Source of the DNA: Oceanobacillus profundus
GTDB lineage: Bacteria; Bacillota; Bacilli; Bacillales; Amphibacillaceae
Reading direction: 5' to 3'
DNA length: 64,000 nucleotides
NCBI RefSeq assembly: GCF_003515705.1
Contig: NZ_QWEH01000001.1
Location: 558,001 to 622,000 of the forward strand
The notes beneath the pieces are model-generated. The model was given only the letters and a program-made list of their open reading frames with translations, ran no database searches and was not told where the DNA came from. The translations under genes were made by a program, and so were the position numbers. This document shows, piece by piece, positions 7,914 through 16,940 of this stretch (position 1 is its first letter; each line of letters begins with the position of its first letter).

Positions 7914-9089
7914 ATGGTAGAAGGCAATCGGTCGATATTTATAAAGAATGCAAGGCTCTATTTGGAGGATAAAGTGATTCCAAATGGCGGAATTTATATC
8001 GAAAATAATCGCATTCAGTCCATTCATGAAGGTAAGGATCTACCACATAAACTTGATCAACATGTTCACATTATTGATGCAACTGACCTAAATGCTATCC
8101 CGGGATTTATCGATGGACATATCCACGGTGCGAATGGAGCGGACACCATGGATGCAACAGAAGAAGCGTTAGATAAAATTGCATCGCTTTTACCAATGGA
8201 AGGGACGACAAGCTTTCTCGCAACGACGATAACGCAGTCACCTGAGCATATCTCTAAGGCATTGGAAAATGCTGCACGTTATCCAAACAAACCAGGCCAA
8301 GCAGAGATGATAGGGGTCCATTTAGAAGGGCCTTTTGTAGAAAAAACAAAGGCTGGCGCGCAACCAAGAGAGTATATTATTAAACCAGATTTGGAACAAT
8401 TTAAGAAATGGCAACAGCAATCTGGAGGGAAAATAAAAACGATCACGATGGCCCCAGAGCATGATGAAGAAGGTCTGTTTATTAAACACCTAGTACAGTC
8501 TGGTGTGAATGTTTCAGCAGGACATACAGATGCTGGATTTGCTGGAATAAAAAAAGCAACAGTACATGGTGTTAGCCAGTTAACCCATCTTTGTAATGCA
8601 ATGAATGGAATCCATCACCGTGATATTGGTGCGGTCGGTGCGGCATTTCAACTGAATGAATTACGAGCAGAATTAATTGCAGATGGCATTCATGTTGCTC
8701 CAGAAATGCTGCAATTAATTTATAATAACATGGGTAGTGAGCGGATTATTTTAATCACGGATGCGATGCGTGCTAAAGGACTACCAGATGGCGATTATGA
8801 GCTTGGCGGTCAACCGGTTAAAGTAGAAAACGGGAAAGCTGTATTAGAAGATGGAACACTAGCGGGAAGTATTTTGAAGATGCATGATGGTGCGAAGCAA
8901 ATGCTGAAGCTAACCGATGTTTCGATTCGTAATATTGTAGAAATGGCATCCGTTAACCCGGCAAAGCAAATTGGAATTTACGATCAAAAAGGCAGTATTT
9001 CACTTGGGAAAGACGCTGATATTCTATTGGTAGATGATGAACTTAATATAAAATTTACCATTTGCCGTGGGGAAATTTCATTCGAATAA
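7914..9089 (+). CDS. nagA: N-acetylglucosamine-6-phosphate deacetylase
   Basis: Removes the acetyl group from GlcNAc-6-P to give glucosamine-6-P. The 391-residue amidohydrolase shows HIHGANGADTMD, the HLEGPFV metal ligand block, SAGHTDA, THLCNAMNGIHHRD, and the catalytic Asp in LITDAM. The ATG at 7914 is chosen because GGAGGGG lies eight bases upstream; earlier in-frame starts overlap that site. It follows the EIIA gene by 31 bases and precedes nagB by about 100 bases. Length and motifs are complete, and no anomaly is visible. Confidence 0.95.
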   Translation: MVEGNRSIFIKNARLYLEDKVIPNGGIYIENNRIQSIHEGKDLPHKLDQHVHIIDATDLNAIPGFIDGHIHGANGADTMDATEEALDKIASLLPMEGTTSFLATTITQSPEHISKALENAARYPNKPGQAEMIGVHLEGPFVEKTKAGAQPREYIIKPDLEQFKKWQQQSGGKIKTITMAPEHDEEGLFIKHLVQSGVNVSAGHTDAGFAGIKKATVHGVSQLTHLCNAMNGIHHRDIGAVGAAFQLNELRAELIADGIHVAPEMLQLIYNNMGSERIILITDAMRAKGLPDGDYELGGQPVKVENGKAVLEDGTLAGSILKMHDGAKQMLKLTDVSIRNIVEMASVNPAKQIGIYDQKGSISLGKDADILLVDDELNIKFTICRGEISFE

Positions 9090-9188
9090 ACACTTTGTTG
9101 ATATTCCATGTTATTATCAAAGTGTATACAAAATTTGACAAGAACTGCTAAGTTCTGCAGAAGTATTTCATTTGGAGGAGATTGGAAA

Positions 9189-9923
9189 GTGAACGTTATC
9201 AAAGTAAAAAACTACGATGAGATGAGTGAAAAGGCAACCGAACTTATTGTAAATCGTATCAATACCTTAGAGAACCCAGTACTTGGTTTAGCAACTGGTT
9301 CAACACCAGAAGGTCTCTATCAACGAACAATTAAAAAGTTTGAGCAAAAAGAAGTATCGTTTAAAAATGTAACTACTTTTAATTTAGATGAGTATGTCGG
9401 ATTAGATAAAGATGATTCAAATAGCTATTATTATTTTATGAATGAAAAGCTATTTCGTCATGTAGATATTGCAATGGATCGTGTTCACGTTCCAAATGGT
9501 GTTGCTCAGGATTTGGAAAAAGAATGTATGGAACATGAACGAGCAATTGAACAAGCAGGTGGGATTGATGTTCAGGTTTTGGGGATTGGCGGAAATGGAC
9601 ATATTGGTTTTAATGAACCAGGAACTTCCTTTTCTAGCAGGACACATGTTGTTGACTTAGATGAGTCCACGATTCAGGCCAATGCGCGATTCTTCAATTC
9701 AATTGACGACGTACCAACACAAGCAGTTTCTATGGGAATCGAGACAATCATGAACAGTAAAGAGATTCTGTTACTCGTTTCTGGTGAAGCAAAAGCAGAT
9801 GCAATGGCAAAATTGCTGAATGGCGAAGTGTCTGAAGACTTCCCGGCTTCTATTTTGAAACAGCATGAAAACGTAACAGTCATTGTTGACGAAGCAGCAT
9901 TGACTGTTGCAGAAAGTAAATAA
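9189..9923 (+). CDS. nagB: Glucosamine-6-phosphate deaminase
   Basis: Converts glucosamine-6-P to fructose-6-P and ammonia, the last step before glycolysis. The 244-residue protein carries LATGSTPEGLY (phosphate loop), TFNLDEYVGL, and GIGGNGHIGFNEPG with the catalytic Asp/His pair. GTG at 9189 is chosen because TTTGGAGGAGA lies just upstream; the frame opens earlier but without a ribosome site. As in other Firmicutes the allosteric C-terminal extension of the E. coli enzyme is short. Last gene of the operon; a terminator follows at 9935. Confidence 0.95.
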   Translation: MNVIKVKNYDEMSEKATELIVNRINTLENPVLGLATGSTPEGLYQRTIKKFEQKEVSFKNVTTFNLDEYVGLDKDDSNSYYYFMNEKLFRHVDIAMDRVHVPNGVAQDLEKECMEHERAIEQAGGIDVQVLGIGGNGHIGFNEPGTSFSSRTHVVDLDESTIQANARFFNSIDDVPTQAVSMGIETIMNSKEILLLVSGEAKADAMAKLLNGEVSEDFPASILKQHENVTVIVDEAALTVAESK

Positions 9924-9934
9924 TTATTTCAACG

Positions 9935-9956
9935 AGCGCTCGCATTGAGCGCTTTT
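9935..9956 (+). terminator. Terminator of the nag operon
   Basis: Seven-bp stem AGCGCTC / GAGCGCT with a 5-base loop, then TTTTACTTTT. It lies 11 bases after the nagB stop. Confidence 0.85.
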
Positions 9957-9969
9957 ACTTTTCCATTAG

Positions 9970-10235
9970 CACCATACCAGGCGAAATAGCAGCAGTTAGG
10001 ACACCATTCTTGGCAGCGAAGGCACCATCCCATGCAGTTAAGACACCATTCACAAAAATAAGGCAACATCCCGCGCAGCTAGGACACCATCCGCAAAAAT
10101 AAGGCACCATCCCGCACAGCTAGGACACCATCCGCAAAAATAAGGCACCATCCCATGCAGTTAGGACACCATTCTTGGCGGCGAAGGCACCATCCCATGC
10201 GGTTAAGACACCATTCCTCGCAGCAAAGACACCAC
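9970..10235. repeat. CACCAT tandem array 1 (20-21 bp period), downstream of nagB
   Basis: Thirteen copies of a CACCAT core (a few with one change) start at 9970, 10002, 10023, 10044, 10064, 10085, 10105, 10126, 10146, 10167, 10188, 10209 and 10230. After the first, steps are 20 or 21 bases. Between cores, units alternate between a GCAGTTAGGA-like and an AAAAATAAGG-like linker, so there is also a repeat of about 41 bases. The array is more G+C-rich than its surroundings. A second array of the same family lies at 15723-15871, on the other side of the mtl operon, in the same orientation. Function unknown. Confidence 0.9.
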
Positions 10236-10481
10236 CAATCGCATTTGAATTCCTAACTTAATTCGTGATTAAGATAGAAATAAACAGGGTACAGTAAGAA
10301 AAGAAAATACAAGCTTGAATTCAATCCCTTACCTTAACCGTAGACAAGTTTTACATTTCCCACCCTCCTTATTAAATTATGTCAACAATAATAATGCCAA
10401 TTTGCCACTTTCTTTTAATTGAATAACCTACCATACTCGCTTACGATTAATAATGATGCAATTTTGAAAGGAGAATATTAA
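10236..10481 (+). promoter_or_regulatory. Leader region of the mannitol operon, promoter not resolved
   Basis: No gene is seen. This 246-base stretch must carry the mtlA promoter and MtlR sites. TTGCCA at 10401 could be a -35 element, but no -10 at correct spacing stands out, which would suit an activator-dependent promoter. GAAAGGAG at 10468 is the ribosome site of mtlA. Confidence 0.35.
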
Positions 10482-11915
10482 ATGGCTGAACAAAAAGGAA
10501 TTCGTGCCAAAGTACAACGTTTCGGAAGCTATTTGAGCGGTATGATTATGCCGAATATTGGTGCTTTTATTGCATGGGGAATTATTACAGCTTTATTTAT
10601 ACCGGATGGCTGGTGGCCAAATGAAGATTTGGCAGCATTAGTCGATCCAATGCTTTATTACTTATTGCCACTTTTAATTGGTTTTACTGGTGGGCGTATG
10701 GTTTATGATTTACGTGGTGGAGTTGTCGGTGCTACTGCGACAATGGGTGTTATTGCAGGAGCAGACATCCCAATGTTCTTAGGAGCAATGGTTGTTGGAC
10801 CACTCGCTGGGTATTTAATGAAGAAAATTGACCAGGTGCTCCAGCATCGAATTCGTCAAGGTTTTGAGATGCTTTATAACAACTTCTCAGCAGGGATTCT
10901 TGCTGCGCTTTTAGCAATTGTTGCTTTACTTGGAATTGGACCATTAGTAGGCGCATTGAATAAAGCCTTAGCTGCTGGAGTTGAAGTTATTGTCAATGCA
11001 GGTTTATTGCCTCTTGCCAATATCATCATTGAACCTGCAAAGATACTATTTTTAAATAATGCAATCAATCATGGAATTTTAAGTCCGATTGGAGCGGATC
11101 AAGCCTCACAATTTGGAAAATCAATTCTATTCTTATTGGAAGCGAATCCAGGACCTGGTTTAGGTATCCTGCTTGCCTTTATGATCTTTGGAAAAGGTGC
11201 CTCCAAAAGCTCTGCTTCTGGTGCGGCAATTATCCAATTCTTTGGTGGGATTCATGAAATTTACTTCCCGTATGTATTAATGAAACCAGCATTAATTTTA
11301 GCAGCTATCGCTGGTGGGGTTAGTGGTGTGTTTACCTTCCAATTGTTTGATGTAGGACTAAGAGCTCCTGCTTCACCTGGTAGTATTTTTGCCGTATTGG
11401 CGATGACAGCACAAGATAGCTACGTCGGTGTTATCCTTGGTGTGCTCATTGCAGCTGCTGTTTCATTTGCTGTAGCAGCAATTATATTGAAAACAGGCAA
11501 AGCTACTAATGATGATCTTTCTGAAGCTACCAGTAAAATGGAAACAATGAAAGGGAAGAAAAGTTCAGTTGCTGGATCATTAAACCAAGCTACTGAAGAG
11601 CAAGTTGAAGGAGCAGCAGTGGAAAGCAAGCAAGCTTCCGATGTAGATAAAATTATCTTTGCTTGTGATGCTGGAATGGGCTCCAGTGCAATGGGTGCTT
11701 CCTTATTAAAAAATAAATTTAAAAAAGCAGATATTGATATATTTGTGACGAATAAAGCGATTAATGAAATTCCAGATGATGCGGATATCGTGGTCACGCA
11801 TAAGGATCTAACGGATCGTGCAAAAGCAAAGGTACCAGCAGCTGAACATATTTCCGTAGAAAATTTCTTAAATAGCCCAAGATATGATGAGCTAGTAGAA
11901 CGTCTTAAAAAATAA
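10482..11915 (+). CDS. mtlA: PTS mannitol permease EIICB
   Basis: Imports mannitol and releases mannitol-1-phosphate. The 477-residue protein has an EIIC part (about 1-340) with the family's FGSYLSGMIMPNIGAFIAWG start, FFGGIHEIYFPYVLMKP and GLRAPASPGS, and an EIIB domain (about 388-477) with phosphocysteine 395 in ACDAGMGSSAMGAS. EIIA is encoded separately by mtlF, as usual for Bacillus. The linker, residues about 345-385, is rich in Ser, Glu and Lys. First gene of mtlA-mtlR-mtlF-mtlD. Confidence 0.96.
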   Translation: MAEQKGIRAKVQRFGSYLSGMIMPNIGAFIAWGIITALFIPDGWWPNEDLAALVDPMLYYLLPLLIGFTGGRMVYDLRGGVVGATATMGVIAGADIPMFLGAMVVGPLAGYLMKKIDQVLQHRIRQGFEMLYNNFSAGILAALLAIVALLGIGPLVGALNKALAAGVEVIVNAGLLPLANIIIEPAKILFLNNAINHGILSPIGADQASQFGKSILFLLEANPGPGLGILLAFMIFGKGASKSSASGAAIIQFFGGIHEIYFPYVLMKPALILAAIAGGVSGVFTFQLFDVGLRAPASPGSIFAVLAMTAQDSYVGVILGVLIAAAVSFAVAAIILKTGKATNDDLSEATSKMETMKGKKSSVAGSLNQATEEQVEGAAVESKQASDVDKIIFACDAGMGSSAMGASLLKNKFKKADIDIFVTNKAINEIPDDADIVVTHKDLTDRAKAKVPAAEHISVENFLNSPRYDELVERLKK

Positions 11916-11954
11916 GAGAAGTTTCGAATAGCAAGGTTGAGGTGGTGAAGGCTT

Positions 11955-14048
11955 CTGAACATTTCTAATCGTGAGCGTAAAATCCTTGAAATTTTATTGG
12001 GAAATCCTGAGGGTATAACTGTAAAAGATATTGCCAAGGAATTAGAAGTTAGTGCTCGAACCATTCATCGTGATTTAAAAAACACAGAAGATATTACAAA
12101 TCACTACAACCTAATATTAGAAAAAAAATCCGGTGTTGGCCTTCGGTTAGTTGGCATGGAGCAGGATCGAAGGCAATTTCTCTCAGCATTAGCGAATGTT
12201 ACTGTCTTTGACTTTACACCAGAAGAAAGACAATCGATTATTTTGGCTACCCTTCTTGAAATGAAGGAACCAATAAAGCTGTTTACGCTAAGCACAGAAT
12301 TAAAAGTAACGGAAGCAACAATCAGTCATGATCTTGATCAATTAGAAAAAGAAATAGCATCCTATCGTCTTATTTTGATTCGAAAAAGAGGGTACGGAGT
12401 GGAAATTGCCGGTGACGAGGCGAATAAACGTGCAGCATTAAGCAGCTTGATTTCAAAGCATATTGATCCATTTGAGTTCGTGTCATTGATAAAGGATAAT
12501 ATTCAAAAGAAATCACAGGATCAATTTTCTGCGATTTCCAATAGGCTATTAGGTTTAGTAAATCCAGAGCATCTAATTGTGATTCGACAACGGGTGGAAC
12601 AGGCAAGAGAAGAATTACCGTACGAATTAGCAGATAGTGCATTGATTGGGTTGGTTGTTCATTTAGCGTTAGCGATTGAGCGACTGCAGAAGGGTGATTC
12701 GATTCAATTTGACCAAGCACAGCTAATGCAAATGGAAGGTACAAAAGAATATCGTGTTGCTGAAAAAATGATACGTGATATAGAAGGCCCCCTTGGGATG
12801 GCCATCCCCGATGATGAAATTGGCTACATCACGATGCATTTAATGGGAGCTAAATTGCGGTCTGATTCGAACTATATTGACATGTATCCTGATGAGGATA
12901 TCGTTTTTTCAGCTAATCAATTAATTCGTTCCGTCAGTAAGCAAATCAATGTACCGCAGATGAACAATAAACAGCTGCTAAATGATTTAGTTGCCCATCT
13001 GAAGCCAGCTATTTATCGATTAAAACAAGGGATGACAATAAAAAATCCATTGATTAGGGAAATCAAGCAGGATTACGATGAGTTATTTCATATGATTACG
13101 GCAGCTGTTAAGGATACGTTTCCAAATATGGAATTCCCGGATGATGAAATAGGATACCTTGTTCTTCATTTTGCAGCGGCATTGTTAAACAATGAAAAAG
13201 CAGTAGATTTACAAGCGTTAGTCATCTGTTCGAGTGGAATTGGTACTTCAAAAATGCTAGCGACAAAGCTCGTTCAGCGTATACCAGAGATTAAGCATGT
13301 TGAAAATGCATCTATTTTTGACTTAAATAAATTAAACGTGGAAGCTTATGATGTCATTGTGTCGACGATTCCGTTAAAAGAATTTGACCACGATTATTTA
13401 CTCATTTCTCCGATGCTTACTCAAAACGAGATTCATCAGGTGAAAAAGGAGATAAAGAAAAGAAAGCTTACGGTTCATATGAATAATAAAGAACCACGAG
13501 TAACGACAGATAGCAGTAATTTTACTGTTCGCATGGAAGCACTGCAAAATTATTCACGAGCAACTCTGGATCTTCTAGATTCATTCCAAGTTTATGACGT
13601 TACGGATAATTTAACAATAGACTCGGTATTACGTTTGGTTTGTAAGACGTTAGCAGAAAATAAAATCATACAAAGTGAAAAAATTGTATTTAAAAAACTG
13701 CAATTAAGGGAACAGATAAGTGGATTAGGAATTCCAGCTACGTCCATTGCACTTTACCATACACGTTCCAATGCAATCCACAAGCCGACGTTTTCCATTT
13801 ATAAATTAAACCACCCGCTTGCTATCCGCGGAATGGATAACAACCAAATGGAAATGGATACGGTAATCGTTATGCTGGCACCTGAGATAACCCATCAAGA
13901 AGTCCTGGAGATCTTAAGCTTTCTAAGCAGTTTGATTATCCAGGATCAGACAAGTATTTCTTTATTTGAATCCGGAGATGAACCAAAGATAAAACAGTAT
14001 CTTTCCGAACAACTAGAGCTATTTATACATGAAAAAGAATTAATTTAA
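11955..14048 (+). CDS. mtlR: Mannitol operon transcriptional activator MtlR, probable CTG start
   Basis: PTS-controlled activator of mannitol genes. Order of parts: helix-turn-helix domains (about 1-170), two PRDs with conserved His residues (about 180-400), a GatB-type EIIB-like domain with Cys in LVICSSGIGTSKML, and a C-terminal EIIA-like domain. The first ATG/GTG/TTG in frame, TTG at 11997, would cut into the first helix. The coding signal continues upstream as NISNRERKILEILLGN, matching the family start (MYISxRERxILEIL), back to a stop at 11946. GAGGTGG at 11938-11944 fits a CTG start at 11955 (697 residues), so a rare CTG start is the best reading. The EIIA-like part seems to lack an obvious phosphohistidine motif. 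Confidence 0.88.
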   Translation: MNISNRERKILEILLGNPEGITVKDIAKELEVSARTIHRDLKNTEDITNHYNLILEKKSGVGLRLVGMEQDRRQFLSALANVTVFDFTPEERQSIILATLLEMKEPIKLFTLSTELKVTEATISHDLDQLEKEIASYRLILIRKRGYGVEIAGDEANKRAALSSLISKHIDPFEFVSLIKDNIQKKSQDQFSAISNRLLGLVNPEHLIVIRQRVEQAREELPYELADSALIGLVVHLALAIERLQKGDSIQFDQAQLMQMEGTKEYRVAEKMIRDIEGPLGMAIPDDEIGYITMHLMGAKLRSDSNYIDMYPDEDIVFSANQLIRSVSKQINVPQMNNKQLLNDLVAHLKPAIYRLKQGMTIKNPLIREIKQDYDELFHMITAAVKDTFPNMEFPDDEIGYLVLHFAAALLNNEKAVDLQALVICSSGIGTSKMLATKLVQRIPEIKHVENASIFDLNKLNVEAYDVIVSTIPLKEFDHDYLLISPMLTQNEIHQVKKEIKKRKLTVHMNNKEPRVTTDSSNFTVRMEALQNYSRATLDLLDSFQVYDVTDNLTIDSVLRLVCKTLAENKIIQSEKIVFKKLQLREQISGLGIPATSIALYHTRSNAIHKPTFSIYKLNHPLAIRGMDNNQMEMDTVIVMLAPEITHQEVLEILSFLSSLIIQDQTSISLFESGDEPKIKQYLSEQLELFIHEKELI

Positions 14049-14063
14049 GGAGTGAGTTTTATC

Positions 14064-14501
14064 ATGGCAAAAGAAATTTTAAGCAAAGATAACATTCAGT
14101 TAGATACAAAATTAGCTAACAAAGAGGAAGCAATTCGTTTCACAGGTAAGATCCTAGTCGATAATGGGTACGTTGAGCCAACTTACGTGGAAAAAATGCT
14201 TGAACGTGAAGAGCTAACTTCTACATTTATGGGAAATAGCGTTGCTATCCCACATGGTACAGAGGATGCAAAGGAATTAGTAAAGGAAACAGGGATTTCA
14301 GTTGTTATCGTACCAGAGGGTGTGGATTTTGGTGACGGAAACACGGTGAAAATCTTGATTGGTATTGCTGGTAAAGGTGATGACCATTTGGAAGTTCTAT
14401 CAAAAATTGCGATTGTACTTTCTGAGGAAGAAAATATCCAAACAATTGTTAACGCAACGACAAAAGAGGAAATCATAAGCATTTTTGATGAGGTGAACTA
14501 A
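14064..14501 (+). CDS. mtlF: PTS mannitol EIIA
   Basis: Phosphocarrier that feeds the EIIB domain of MtlA. The 145-residue protein has the phosphohistidine at residue 64 in AIPHGTEDA. The ATG at 14064 follows TAAGGAG by ten bases; the GTG at 14052 overlaps that site and is rejected. It starts 15 bases after mtlR and its stop codon TAA directly abuts the ATG of mtlD. Confidence 0.94.
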   Translation: MAKEILSKDNIQLDTKLANKEEAIRFTGKILVDNGYVEPTYVEKMLEREELTSTFMGNSVAIPHGTEDAKELVKETGISVVIVPEGVDFGDGNTVKILIGIAGKGDDHLEVLSKIAIVLSEEENIQTIVNATTKEEIISIFDEVN

Positions 14502-15638
14502 ATGCTAGCAGTACATTTTGGAGCTGGAAACATCGGCAGAGGCTTTATCGGGGCTCTGCTCTATCAAGCGAATTATCATACAACGTTTGTCGATGTTAAT
14601 GAAGGCATTATTAACGAAATAAACGAGAAGCAGCAATACAATGTTGTGTTAGCAGCAGAAGAAAGTGAAACATTAACGGTAAAAAATGTTTCCGGAATCA
14701 ATAGCATTACAGATCCAGATAAAGTAATCGAAGCAATTGGGAAAGCAGATCTCATTACAACTGCTGTCGGACCAAACATTTTGGCCATTATCGCAAAGTT
14801 AATTGCAGAAGGATTACAGAAACGAATCAAGACAAATAATAAGGCCTTAAATATCATTGCTTGTGAAAATATGGTTGGTGGAAGTTCACTGCTTAAAGAA
14901 CATATTTACAAACAAGTAACAGCAGACGAGCAACAACAATTTGATGAAGTGTTTGGATTTCCAAATGCTGCAGTAGACCGAATTGTTCCAAACCAAGTGA
15001 ATGAAGATCCATTATTAGTCTCTGTTGAACCATACTTTGAGTGGGTTGTTGAAAAACCAGCATTCAAAGGTGAGGTACCTGTAATTGATGGTGTCACATA
15101 TGTGGAAGATTTAACGCCATACATTGAACGGAAATTATTTACGGTGAATACCGGTCATGTCGTGCCTGCATATATTGGGCGCTCCCTTGAATATGCAACC
15201 ATCAATGAAGCAATGCATGATGAAAAAGTACAGGAGATCATTAAGGGAGCTTTAAATGAGTCTGGTGAAGCACTGATTCAGACCTATCATTTTGACCGCA
15301 CCGAACATCAAAACTATATTGATACGATTATCGGTCGCTTTATGAATCCATATATCTCAGACGAAGTAACACGAGTTGGACGTGGACCAATTCGTAAGCT
15401 AGGTCCACGAGATCGTATCATTCGTCCCGCAAGTTTATATATGGATGTAACAGGAAACGTGCCAACTTATCTCGTTCAGGTGATTGTAGCTGCATTACAA
15501 TACAAAAATGCTCAGGATGAAGAAGCAGTAAAATTACAGCAAATGATCGCTGAACAAGGTTATGAAAAAACGTTGCAAACTATTTCAGAACTGGATGCTA
15601 ATCACCCATTGATTGCAGCAGTGATGAAGGAAGTATAA
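14502..15638 (+). CDS. mtlD: Mannitol-1-phosphate 5-dehydrogenase
   Basis: Oxidises mannitol-1-P to fructose-6-P with NAD. The 378-residue protein starts with the Rossmann motif FGAGNIGRGFIG and has the substrate-binding KLFTVNTGHVVPAYIG block, with the catalytic Lys, and the IRPASLYM region. It abuts mtlF with no gap. Complete in length. A strong terminator follows at once. Confidence 0.96.
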   Translation: MLAVHFGAGNIGRGFIGALLYQANYHTTFVDVNEGIINEINEKQQYNVVLAAEESETLTVKNVSGINSITDPDKVIEAIGKADLITTAVGPNILAIIAKLIAEGLQKRIKTNNKALNIIACENMVGGSSLLKEHIYKQVTADEQQQFDEVFGFPNAAVDRIVPNQVNEDPLLVSVEPYFEWVVEKPAFKGEVPVIDGVTYVEDLTPYIERKLFTVNTGHVVPAYIGRSLEYATINEAMHDEKVQEIIKGALNESGEALIQTYHFDRTEHQNYIDTIIGRFMNPYISDEVTRVGRGPIRKLGPRDRIIRPASLYMDVTGNVPTYLVQVIVAALQYKNAQDEEAVKLQQMIAEQGYEKTLQTISELDANHPLIAAVMKEV

Positions 15639-15643
15639 GCTTA

Positions 15644-15674
15644 AGAGACACGTGGGTGCACGTGTCTCTTTTCT
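15644..15674 (+). terminator. Terminator of the mtl operon
   Basis: Perfect 11-bp stem AGAGACACGTG / CACGTGTCTCT with a 4-base loop, followed by a T-rich tail. Confidence 0.92.
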
Positions 15675-15722
15675 ATTTTTAATCCCATAAGCGTCCACCC
15701 CCCGCAGCCTCCGCAGCTAAGA

Positions 15723-15871
15723 CACCATTCACAAAAATAAGACACCATCCTCCGCAACTAAGGCACCAATCGTAAAAATAAGACACCATCCTCCGCAACT
15801 AAGACACCATTCGTAAAAATAAGACGCCATCCCCCGCAGCTAAGACACCACCCCTCTCAGCTAAGGCACAT
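15723..15871. repeat. CACCAT tandem array 2 (20-21 bp period), downstream of mtlD
   Basis: Eight CACCAT-type cores begin at 15723, 15743, 15764, 15784, 15805, 15825, 15846 and 15867, with steps alternating between 20 and 21 bases; the later copies are worn. Linkers again alternate between a CGCAACTAAGA-like and an AAAAATAAGA-like form. It begins about 50 bases after the mtlD terminator, as array 1 begins shortly after the nagB terminator, and it has the same orientation. Function unknown. Confidence 0.9.
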
Positions 15872-15908
15872 CAGCCCCACCCGTCGGCTAACACATTCTG
15901 ATTTTAAA

Positions 15909-15938
15909 TTAGTACACCTATTTAATTTTTGCTATACT
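15909..15938 (+). promoter_or_regulatory. Promoter of the murR-type gene
   Basis: Extended -10 TGCTATACT (TATACT at 15933-15938) with a weak -35 TTAGTA (15909-15914), spacing 18. Confidence 0.55.
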
Positions 15939-15974
15939 AATGAACATAAAAGGATAAGAACAGGAGAAGTTGAC

Positions 15975-16826
15975 ATGGCAACCACATTACTAGCTAGAAT
16001 AAACGAACGGCTTCACCAATTTTCCAAAACGGAGAAGAAAATTTCTGCGTACATATTAAATCACGCAGAGCTAATTCCAAACATGACAACGAAGGAACTG
16101 GCGAATAAGGCAGATGTAAGTGAAGCAAGCGTTATTCGATTTGCGAAAACAATTGGCATAGGGAGCTTTAAGACATTTAAAATTTCCTTAGCACAGGAAT
16201 TAGCTGTAAAAGAAGGATATATCACGGACTTTTCAATTTTGCAGAAAAAGGATTCCCCATACGAAATGTTCCAGAAAGTTGTCCATGTAAACAAGAATGC
16301 GATTGAGCTGATAATGGAATCCTTAGATAAAAAAGAGCTCGATGATGCGGTCACGTACCTAAAAAATGCGCGAAAAATTATTTTTTATGGTGTCGGAGGA
16401 TCTTCGATTGCTGCAATGGATGCACTATACAAATTTACGAAACTCGGATATCAAGTGGAGTTTAATTTAGACTTTCATTACATGCTATCAAAAGTGCCGC
16501 ATTTTAATAGTGAGGATGTTTTTGTTGCGATTAGTATGTCCGGCAGAACGAAAGATGTTCTGGACTTAGCGCGACTGTCGCAAAAAAAAGGAGCAAAGGT
16601 GATAGCAATTACAAATATAAACAAGTCACCACTGTATAAAGAAGCAGATATTCGATTAGCAACCCCGAATGTAGAGCAGGATTTTCGGATTGGCAGCATC
16701 ACATCAAGAATGACCCAGCTGACAATTATAGATAGCTTATATATTAGTATTTTTAATAGTATTGGTGAGAATGTGCTGGACGAATATCAAGAAGCGAGAG
16801 ATCATGTTGTGAAATTAAGAAGATAG
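15975..16826 (+). CDS. murR: RpiR/MurR family regulator of MurNAc genes
   Basis: Regulator with an N-terminal RpiR helix-turn-helix (about 1-77, with LANKADVSEASVIRFAKTIG) and a SIS domain (about 120-250, with YGVGGSS and ISMSGRT). It lies just upstream of murQ-murP-mupG, and a palindrome typical of the family lies between it and murQ, so it probably binds MurNAc-6-P or GlcNAc-6-P and controls that operon. RBS AGGAGAAG precedes the ATG. The name rests on context; RpiR proteins are hard to tell apart by sequence. Confidence 0.85.
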   Translation: MATTLLARINERLHQFSKTEKKISAYILNHAELIPNMTTKELANKADVSEASVIRFAKTIGIGSFKTFKISLAQELAVKEGYITDFSILQKKDSPYEMFQKVVHVNKNAIELIMESLDKKELDDAVTYLKNARKIIFYGVGGSSIAAMDALYKFTKLGYQVEFNLDFHYMLSKVPHFNSEDVFVAISMSGRTKDVLDLARLSQKKGAKVIAITNINKSPLYKEADIRLATPNVEQDFRIGSITSRMTQLTIIDSLYISIFNSIGENVLDEYQEARDHVVKLRR

Positions 16827-16844
16827 CTTCTTTTTTTACTTGAA

Positions 16845-16908
16845 ATGAAATTTAATTTCATAAAATTCATTATTTATATTGACTTTTAATTTCATAAATA
16901 GGTAAAAT
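16845..16908 (+). promoter_or_regulatory. murQ promoter with RpiR-type operator
   Basis: TTGACT (16879-16884) and TAAAAT (16903-16908) are 18 bases apart. Just upstream is the 17-base palindrome ATGAAATTTAATTTCAT (16845-16861; 8-bp arms), and an AATTTCAT half site recurs within the spacer (16888-16895). The position and the form suggest repression by the neighbouring RpiR protein. Confidence 0.65.
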
Positions 16909-16940
16909 AGAGGTGAAAGAAAGTAGAGGAGGCAAAAATT

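Noticed and set aside
9970-10235. CRISPR array
   Set aside because: Units are only 20-21 bases with a 6-base conserved core, linkers are themselves repeated, there are no unique spacers and no cas genes.
9970-10235. Coding tandem repeat on the minus strand (7-residue units such as NGVLTAW)
   Set aside because: Units of 21 bases read through for a short way, but the 20-base units break the frame, stops occur and no ribosome site or start precedes it.
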